Positions 58,683 through 64,000 of a stretch of 64,000 nt of DNA are shown here, in pieces (positions within the stretch are counted from its first letter, which is position 1; every line of letters starts with the position of its first letter). The notes beneath the pieces are model-generated. The model saw only the letters and a list, made by a program, of their open reading frames with translations. It searched no databases and was not told the origin of the DNA. The stretch is taken from NCBI RefSeq assembly GCF_001899645.1, contig NZ_MKVV01000078.1:1-64000 (forward strand). The letters are read 5' to 3'. This stretch comes from Pseudonocardia sp. 73-21. Its GTDB lineage: Bacteria > Actinomycetota > Actinomycetes > Mycobacteriales > Pseudonocardiaceae. A program made the position numbers and the translations under genes.

Positions 58683-59282
58683 CTACTTTTCGATGCTGAC
58701 GTGGATGTGGTCGTAGTGGCCGCCGGTCGCGTCGGTCGGGTCGTAGACGCCACCGCCGGTGTAGGGGACTCCCCAGCCGCCGCGGTCGGGTCGTCCGGGT
58801 TCCCAGAACCGCCCCTGCCAGATGAGGTACTTGATGCGGAGCGGGCCGACGTTGGCACGGAGCCACGTGGCCATGGTCCAGCCGTTCCGGAGTTCCGTAC
58901 CGGCGGCGAATACGCCGGCCTTGCCGGGGAACAGGTCGCAGGCGCGGCCGCGCGGGTGGTCGCTGCTTGGGTTCCATGCGTGGCGGTCCCAGCAGCTTGC
59001 CGCGCGGATGGGCGCGTTCGGTCCTGGTATGCCGAACGTCCGGTAGATCTCGTCGAGTACGTGGAGGGTGGTGGGTGTCAGGCACCCGTTGGTCGTCGGG
59101 TCGGGTTCGGTGCAGTCGCCGCCGGGTCCGGTGAACGGGACGGGCGCCGGTAGCCCGTCAATGCTTACCGGGCCCGTGGCCGGCGACGCGGTGGCGGTAC
59201 CGCCGGCGAGCAGTCCGATGAGCAGCAGCGGTAGGACGGCGACCGCCGCGAGAGCGACGACCCCGGCGCGGACCGCGGTCAT
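58683..59282 (-). CDS. Secreted M15/VanY-like cell-wall peptidase
   Basis: 199 residues. A signal peptide or anchor (VVALAAVAVLPLLLIGLLAG) leads to a domain with S-D-H-P-R-G-R-A-C-D and H-Y-D-H-I-H-V, the H-x6-D and H-x-H zinc-site layout of the M15 family. Several Cys may form disulfides. In a transfer operon it would open peptidoglycan for the secretion channel. It overlaps the DUF4913 gene by 4 bp. Confidence 0.75.
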   Translation of the reverse strand: MTAVRAGVVALAAVAVLPLLLIGLLAGGTATASPATGPVSIDGLPAPVPFTGPGGDCTEPDPTTNGCLTPTTLHVLDEIYRTFGIPGPNAPIRAASCWDRHAWNPSSDHPRGRACDLFPGKAGVFAAGTELRNGWTMATWLRANVGPLRIKYLIWQGRFWEPGRPDRGGWGVPYTGGGVYDPTDATGGHYDHIHVSIEK

Positions 59283-59779
59283 GGCTCAACCTTCGGGTCG
59301 ACGACGGGCAGCGTGGGATGGGGCCGATGCTCGTTGAGGGTGCGGTAGCGCTCGTCGTGGATGCAGTCCACGAACGGCCCCGTCGGGCTGAGCAGCTCTC
59401 GCAGGCAGGGGTCGAGATGGTCACGTATCCAGACCGACATGGCGCTGCCCGGCTCGGGGGCGAGCTCGGCCCACGCGCGTTGCAGGGCGGCGAACCGGAA
59501 CGCTGCCTCGGGGTGTTCCCACCAGATCGGGCACCAGCGGTACTCGCCCCTCAACGGCCGGGCTATGACGGCGGCGACGTGCTGGTGGACCCAGCCGACC
59601 AGCTGGTCGGCGTCGAGCACGATGTCGAGCGGGTCGTCGTCGGAGACCTTCTCGGCCGAGGGGCTGGAACTGTTGTTGATCACGGCGTCGAGCAGGTCGC
59701 TCTGGTGGGCTCGCCACGCTTCGAGGGCGTTGACGCGGGCTAGGAGCTCGTGCAGGAGCCTACGGACGTCGTTCGTCAT
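59279..59779 (-). CDS. DUF4913-family protein
   Basis: 166 residues from ATG 59779. A short coiled-coil-like start (VRRLLHELLARVNALEAWRAHQ) is followed by the DUF4913 core: LVGWVHQHVAAVIARPL, WCPIWWEHPEAAFRFAALQRAW and WIRDHLDPCLREL. The family is restricted to actinobacterial mobile elements and stays near TraG-type genes; function unknown. Overlaps both neighbours by 4 bp. Confidence 0.8.
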   Translation of the reverse strand: MTNDVRRLLHELLARVNALEAWRAHQSDLLDAVINNSSSPSAEKVSDDDPLDIVLDADQLVGWVHQHVAAVIARPLRGEYRWCPIWWEHPEAAFRFAALQRAWAELAPEPGSAMSVWIRDHLDPCLRELLSPTGPFVDCIHDERYRTLNEHRPHPTLPVVDPKVEP

Positions 59780-61593
59780 GGCGTTGCCTTCCGCATCCTG
59801 TTGGGGCCCAACGCTTTCTGCGCGGCGTCGGTGAGCTCGGCCAGAGCGGCGGCAAAGTAGCTGCGGATGTCGGTGGCCGCGTGTTCGCGATACCAGGGCC
59901 GCAGCTCGCCGACGGCGGCCCGGCGGCCTGTCGTGAGCAGGACCGCCTTGGTCTTCGGTAGAGCACGCAGGGTGGACGCGGGCATGATCGGCTGGCGGGC
60001 CGTCGAGTACTGCCTCGACGGGCCGCCGGAGCGGGTGTGGCTGACGGAGACCTTCGGAACCTCGTGGTCGCCGATCAGGCCGGAGAGCCGTTGCAGGAAG
60101 GAGTGGTCGTCCACACCGGCGCCGACCAGCTTGACGGTGGCCGCGGACCACAGCGCGTCCATGCCCTGGGCGCCCCAGACGCCGACACCCTGCTGGTAGC
60201 TCTGCAGCATGGTCAGGACCTGGATGCCGCGGGATCCGTAGTGGCTGTAGAGCTGGGGGAGCTGCCGGATCGGGCAGATGTTGGCGGCCTCGTCGAGGAC
60301 GGCGACGACGGGTGGGTCGAGGCGTCCGCCGCGGGCCTGGGCCAGTTGTTCGGCGACCTCCAGGACGCGGTCGACCAGTGCGGCGACGACGGGTGCGGCG
60401 GTCCCGGCACCCTCCTTCGACAGCAGGTGCAGCGTCGCGTGACCGTCGGCTCCCGCGGCGAGGATCTCCCACGGGTCGATCTCGTGGAGCTTGTCCAGCG
60501 AGGGGGGAGTGGCGCGCCAGGTGTCGGGTGGGGTGACCCAGCGCAGGATGCGTTCGGACGTCAGGGCCTTTGTCGCTGTGCGGGCGGTCTGGAAGATGCC
60601 CTTGGTGGTGACGTCGGCGCCGGCGAGGCTCGACTCGAGGTCGGCGGCCTCGGCCCGGGCGCCGGCGTCGTCGAGGGCGGTGATGGCGGCGCGGCTGTTG
60701 TTCTGCAGCCACCGCATCACCTCGCGGAGCGTGCCGTCGGACAGCGCCGCCGCGAGAAGCGTGCCGATGAGAACCTGCTCACCGGCGGCGTGGAAGAACG
60801 GGTCTCGGCGGTTGCCGCCGATGGTGCCCATGAAATGGTCGGCGAGCCGCGCCGCGGCTTCGTAGCGGCCGGACTCGGGTGCTTCCCGGATCGAGCGCAG
60901 CGGGTCCCACCACCAGGTCTGTGTGGCGAAGGCGATCTGCTGCGGGTCGAAGGTCCAGACCGGTCCGTGTCGGGCGCGCAGGCCGGAGGTCAGGGCCCAC
61001 AGATCGGCTTTGTTCGACGTCGCGACGACCAGACCGGGTGCGGAGAGGACAGCGGGGACGGCCAGCGCGCTGGTCTTGTTCGACCGAGGACCCATGAGGA
61101 TGAGCGCGACGTCCTCCCAGGACATCCAGGTGTCCCGCCCGTCGACGGTGAGGAGCCGGATCCCGCGCTCGCTCGGTGGCAGGTCGGTGGCGGTGAGCGA
61201 CGGCCGTAGCCCCCGTGCTTTCAGGTCGGCAGCCGAGCCGGCCAGGTCGCCCAGCTCCCGGCGCCGGAGCAGGGAACGGCGGGTGTCGCCCGGTGGCGGT
61301 CGCCGGACCCATAGGGCCACCCCTCCCGCGACCGCCGCAAGTTCCGCGACGATCGACGCGATCAGCACGGCGGTGGCCAGTGGCGGGTTCGGGCTGGCAG
61401 CCAGCAGCGCGGGGAGACCGAGGTGGATCAGGTCGACGGCCCCGACGATCGGCTGCTCGGTCGAGGACGCGAGGCCGGCAACGGTGAGCGCGACCTGCAC
61501 ATCGGCGACGACGACGGCGCCGGCCAGGATGACGGTGATCAGGGCGAGCGGTGCGGCCGCGTCCCGGAGGATTCCGCTGCTTGGGCCCGTCAT
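59776..61593 (-). CDS. TraG/VirD4-like type IV coupling protein
   Basis: 605 residues from ATG 61593. Four N-terminal hydrophobic segments (about 12-110), a Walker A variant MGPRSNKTSA near 165, Walker B VVAVLDEAANICPI near 430, and the TraG-type QSYQQGVGVWG segment. It would pass the relaxase-DNA complex to the secretion channel. The Walker A has Asn-Lys-Thr where G-K-S/T is usual, a form common in this actinobacterial group. Overlaps the VirB4-like gene by 4 bp. Confidence 0.85.
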   Translation of the reverse strand: MTGPSSGILRDAAAPLALITVILAGAVVVADVQVALTVAGLASSTEQPIVGAVDLIHLGLPALLAASPNPPLATAVLIASIVAELAAVAGGVALWVRRPPPGDTRRSLLRRRELGDLAGSAADLKARGLRPSLTATDLPPSERGIRLLTVDGRDTWMSWEDVALILMGPRSNKTSALAVPAVLSAPGLVVATSNKADLWALTSGLRARHGPVWTFDPQQIAFATQTWWWDPLRSIREAPESGRYEAAARLADHFMGTIGGNRRDPFFHAAGEQVLIGTLLAAALSDGTLREVMRWLQNNSRAAITALDDAGARAEAADLESSLAGADVTTKGIFQTARTATKALTSERILRWVTPPDTWRATPPSLDKLHEIDPWEILAAGADGHATLHLLSKEGAGTAAPVVAALVDRVLEVAEQLAQARGGRLDPPVVAVLDEAANICPIRQLPQLYSHYGSRGIQVLTMLQSYQQGVGVWGAQGMDALWSAATVKLVGAGVDDHSFLQRLSGLIGDHEVPKVSVSHTRSGGPSRQYSTARQPIMPASTLRALPKTKAVLLTTGRRAAVGELRPWYREHAATDIRSYFAAALAELTDAAQKALGPNRMRKATP

Positions 61594-63017
61594 CGTCCGA
61601 TCTCCGTCCGGAAGGCCCCGTCGGTGTCGTAGAGCTCGGCCTCGGTCGGGGTGAGGGTGAGCGCGACCGGCAGCCCCATGCGCTGCCCCGACTTGATCAG
61701 GTACTTCCCCCGCCCCGGATGCGCGCGGCCGGCGTGCCAGGTCGGAGGGGCCGCCCAGGAGGTGACCAGAGCGGCTTCGCCGACGGTCAACGGGACGATG
61801 CGACGCAGCCCGTCGAGCTCCCGCTCCGCCATCCCGCCGAGCAGCAACACCCCGCTGCGGGACGCCAGGCCGCGGGCCTTGGCCCGGTCCGCCTCGGTCG
61901 GCAGGGCCTCGAGATCGTCGAGGGAGTGGGTGATCTGGAAGGACACGACACCGCGGTGGCGGCCCAGCCGGGTGATGCGATCGGACTTCTCCACCAGCCC
62001 GGGAGCCACCCGCAGCGCCCGCCACAGCTCGTCCTGCACCTGCACGACGTTGCGCCGCGGTGTGCCGGTCGCGGCGGCGTCGACGAGGCCTGCTGACCAC
62101 GCCCAGGAACAGAGCATGGCTGCGGCGACCACGTCGTCCTCGTCGTCGTCGAGGGCAGAGATGTCCAGCGACAGCGCGGGAGTCTCGTCGTTGCTGGTGA
62201 CCGTGGAGGGGCGGTCGAAGATCCCGCGGATCGCGCCCTCACAGAGCAGGCCGAGGGAGTTGACGAGGTCGCGGGTGGTGCGCCGGTAGTCGGCCTCGTC
62301 GACGCCGGCGGCGATGCGCTGCAACGGATCTGCCCCGGTGGCGATCGCCGCGAGGACGTCGGGGATGACGGGTTCGGTACGGGCCGCGGCATCGGCAGTG
62401 TCGAGCGCCACGCCGAGCAGTCGTCGCTCAGTCACAGTGATTTCACCGCGCCGCACGATGGTGATGAGGGCTTCCAGCAGGGAGAGTCGACGGGCCCGGA
62501 CGGTCTCCTGCACGCGGTGGCGGTCCTCGCCGGTCGCCTGCGCGAGCGCGGCGCGCAGCGGGCCGGCGTCGAGCGGGTTGAGCGCATGGAGACCGCGCCC
62601 GATCCGCCATACGGTGCCCCCGAGGGCGGTGATCAGCGCGCTGTACTCGCCCTTGACGTCGCCGGGGATGACGGCCTTCATCCCGAACCCGACGAGCCCG
62701 GTGATCATGCGCTTGGTGATCGACGACTTCCCGATCCCGGGCTGGCCCTGGACCCACACGGCGGTGTTGGAGACGAGCCCGGTACGCAGCCACTCCGCCG
62801 GATCCAGACCGACCGGTTCAGCCGTGTGCATGTGCCGGCCGATCGGCACGCCGTCGACGTCCGCGCCGGAGGCGACGGCGAAGGGGAACAGCCCGCAGAC
62901 CTGACTTGTGGTGCCGGCGAACCGCGTTCCGGCCTCGACGTGGGCGGCGCGACCACCGTCACGCAGTGGCCAACCCCAGGAACGGGGAACGGGTCCGTCG
63001 GGAACGACGAGCGTCAT
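61590..63017 (-). CDS. VirB4-like transfer ATPase
   Basis: 475 residues. Walker A G91-Q-P-G-I-G-K-S-S, then a VirB4/TraC-type core with GDVKGEYSALITALGG, LNPLDAG, Walker B region VVQVQDELWRAL near 310 and SFQITHSLDD. It energises the type IV secretion channel. No N-terminal VirB4 domain is present; the neighbouring SCO6880-like gene may supply it. No frameshift seen. Confidence 0.85.
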   Translation of the reverse strand: MTLVVPDGPVPRSWGWPLRDGGRAAHVEAGTRFAGTTSQVCGLFPFAVASGADVDGVPIGRHMHTAEPVGLDPAEWLRTGLVSNTAVWVQGQPGIGKSSITKRMITGLVGFGMKAVIPGDVKGEYSALITALGGTVWRIGRGLHALNPLDAGPLRAALAQATGEDRHRVQETVRARRLSLLEALITIVRRGEITVTERRLLGVALDTADAAARTEPVIPDVLAAIATGADPLQRIAAGVDEADYRRTTRDLVNSLGLLCEGAIRGIFDRPSTVTSNDETPALSLDISALDDDEDDVVAAAMLCSWAWSAGLVDAAATGTPRRNVVQVQDELWRALRVAPGLVEKSDRITRLGRHRGVVSFQITHSLDDLEALPTEADRAKARGLASRSGVLLLGGMAERELDGLRRIVPLTVGEAALVTSWAAPPTWHAGRAHPGRGKYLIKSGQRMGLPVALTLTPTEAELYDTDGAFRTEIGR

Positions 63018-63029
63018 GATGTCCTCCGG

Positions 63030-64000
63030 TCAGCGTCCGGTGTGATGGCGGGTGAGGTCGCTGGGGTCGGTACCGAGACCGAGGGCCGCGGCGAACGTGG
63101 CGGCCTGTGCGCCACGCATCTGCCGCAGCCGCAGCTTCGACTGCCCAGCGCGTTGTTCGACGTCGGCGACGGCGGCGGGCAGGTCGAGGTCGTGGGTGAC
63201 GGTGGTGGTGACGTAGAGGGTGAACCGGCCGACCCCGGCGCCGGCGGCCTCCTCGCGCGCGGACTGCTGGGCGCGGGTGCGGTCGTCGCGTTCCCGCTGG
63301 GTCTCGTCACGACGGGTGCGGGCGGCCCACGCGGAACGGATCTGCCCGGACGTGACCTCGGCTTCGACCTTCGCCGCGGCCTCGTCGGCGGCGTAGGGGT
63401 GGTAGAGCCAGGTGATCCGGCGTGGGAACGGGCCGGGGGACAGGAGCGGGGCCAGCACGCCGGCCGCGACCGGTTGCCGGGGTGCGTCGCGCAGCGCCCA
63501 GCTGACGGAGAGCCCGCCTTCGTGGCGGTAGCTGTCCCACGACTCGATGGCCGCGACGGGGCCGGCCTCCGCCCAGTCCTGGAGTTCGGCGTGAGCGACG
63601 TAGGGACGGGCGGCTGGATCGAAGGCGATCCGGATCCGGCCCGCCAACCAGCCCGCCGTGGCGCGTCCCAGGACGGCGACCCCGCAGCCGGCGAGCCCGG
63701 TCTCGATGCCCGTCAGCCAGCGTCCGACCTCGGTGACGGCCGCGAGTAGGTCAGTGGGTCTCGGGGTGGCGCGGTTCGGATCGAACGTGACGGTGACCCG
63801 CGTGTCGACCTCGGCCGCGGTGGCCGGAGTGAGTGCGGTGAGCTCGTCGAGGACGGTGCGGGACAGGGGCGGCGCGCCGGGGTCGAGACGCCGGGCGATC
63901 ACGTCGCGCACGGTCGTCCCGCCCGACGGCGCGGAATCGACGGTGACCGAGATGTGCCGGATCAGCGGCTGGAATCCCAGGTCCGCGAGCAGACCACCCC
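63030..64000 (-). CDS. SCO6880-like conjugation protein, partial
   Basis: The frame is open from the right edge of the window to a stop at 63030; at least 323 residues are present. The first visible part (LADLGFQPLIRHISVTVDSAPSG) and the later RRITWLYHPYAADEAAAKVE and FTLYVTTTVT segments are typical of the SCO6880 family, VirB4 N-terminal-like proteins of actinobacterial type IV transfer systems. The gene starts beyond 64000. It precedes the VirB4-like ATPase by 12 bp. Confidence 0.8.
   Translation of the reverse strand, partial: GGLLADLGFQPLIRHISVTVDSAPSGGTTVRDVIARRLDPGAPPLSRTVLDELTALTPATAAEVDTRVTVTFDPNRATPRPTDLLAAVTEVGRWLTGIETGLAGCGVAVLGRATAGWLAGRIRIAFDPAARPYVAHAELQDWAEAGPVAAIESWDSYRHEGGLSVSWALRDAPRQPVAAGVLAPLLSPGPFPRRITWLYHPYAADEAAAKVEAEVTSGQIRSAWAARTRRDETQRERDDRTRAQQSAREEAAGAGVGRFTLYVTTTVTHDLDLPAAVADVEQRAGQSKLRLRQMRGAQAATFAAALGLGTDPSDLTRHHTGR

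Noticed and set aside
1..64000. CRISPR array
   Set aside because: No series of regularly spaced identical repeats was seen; the repeats found are att junctions, IS ends or short arm-type words.

Overview
This window is high-GC actinobacterial DNA. The closest feel is Pseudonocardia or a related mycelial actinomycete, judged from very GC-rich third codon positions, NaeI-family and SCO6880-like genes, DUF4913 and LysM-BTAD proteins; the genus is a guess. Almost nothing here looks like core chromosome. It reads as a stacked set of integrative elements at a tRNA-Pro(GGG) gene.

Two identical 89-bp direct repeats (2432-2520 and 29170-29258) each hold the 3' half of a tRNA-Pro(GGG), from the first base of the anticodon loop to the discriminator, plus its hairpin terminator. 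Neither has a tRNA 5' half beside it, so both are attachment junctions and not working tRNAs. They divide the window into three parts: a left remnant (1-2431) with a 5'-truncated group II intron and an IS701-family element; element A (2432-29258), cargo with no integrase, relaxase or transfer gene that I can see; and element B (29170 to beyond 64000), which begins with a tyrosine integrase and excisionase and continues into mobilisation and type IV secretion genes. Element A fits a cis-mobilisable element accreted next to an ICE.

Element A is a dense defence and conflict island. Its most striking part is a tight seven-gene operon (3243-8810): a ubiquitin-like protein, an E2-like protein, a JAB/JAMM deubiquitinase-type protease and an E1-like ThiF enzyme, then a sigma factor, an HTH protein and an ImmA/IrrE-type metalloprotease with C-terminal zinc ribbons. 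After it come two secreted SH3-like proteins, a response regulator with two membrane sensors, a secreted phospholipase A2 with an SH3-like tail, a HEPN-like protein, and a restriction-modification island in which NgoMIV-like and NaeI-like endonucleases (families known to cut GCCGGC) flank one C5 methyltransferase and a Vsr nuclease. A helicase N-terminus cut by an IS21 element and a 737-aa nuclease-like protein complete it. IS481, IS21 and remnant elements litter the region.

Element B carries integrase/excisionase, a large helicase-nuclease protein, an IS1380-family element, a Schlafen/AlbA-type protein, MobC and a MOB relaxase, a complete minus-strand Tad/Flp-type pilus cluster (41612-52607), a primase-polymerase, small secreted and membrane proteins, a SLOG protein with an XRE/TPR regulator, a MerR-alpha/beta hydrolase pair, and a transfer block (M15-like peptidase, DUF4913, TraG/VirD4-like coupling protein, VirB4-like ATPase, SCO6880-like protein) that runs off the right edge. 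Stop/start overlaps of 4 bp are the rule inside the operons.
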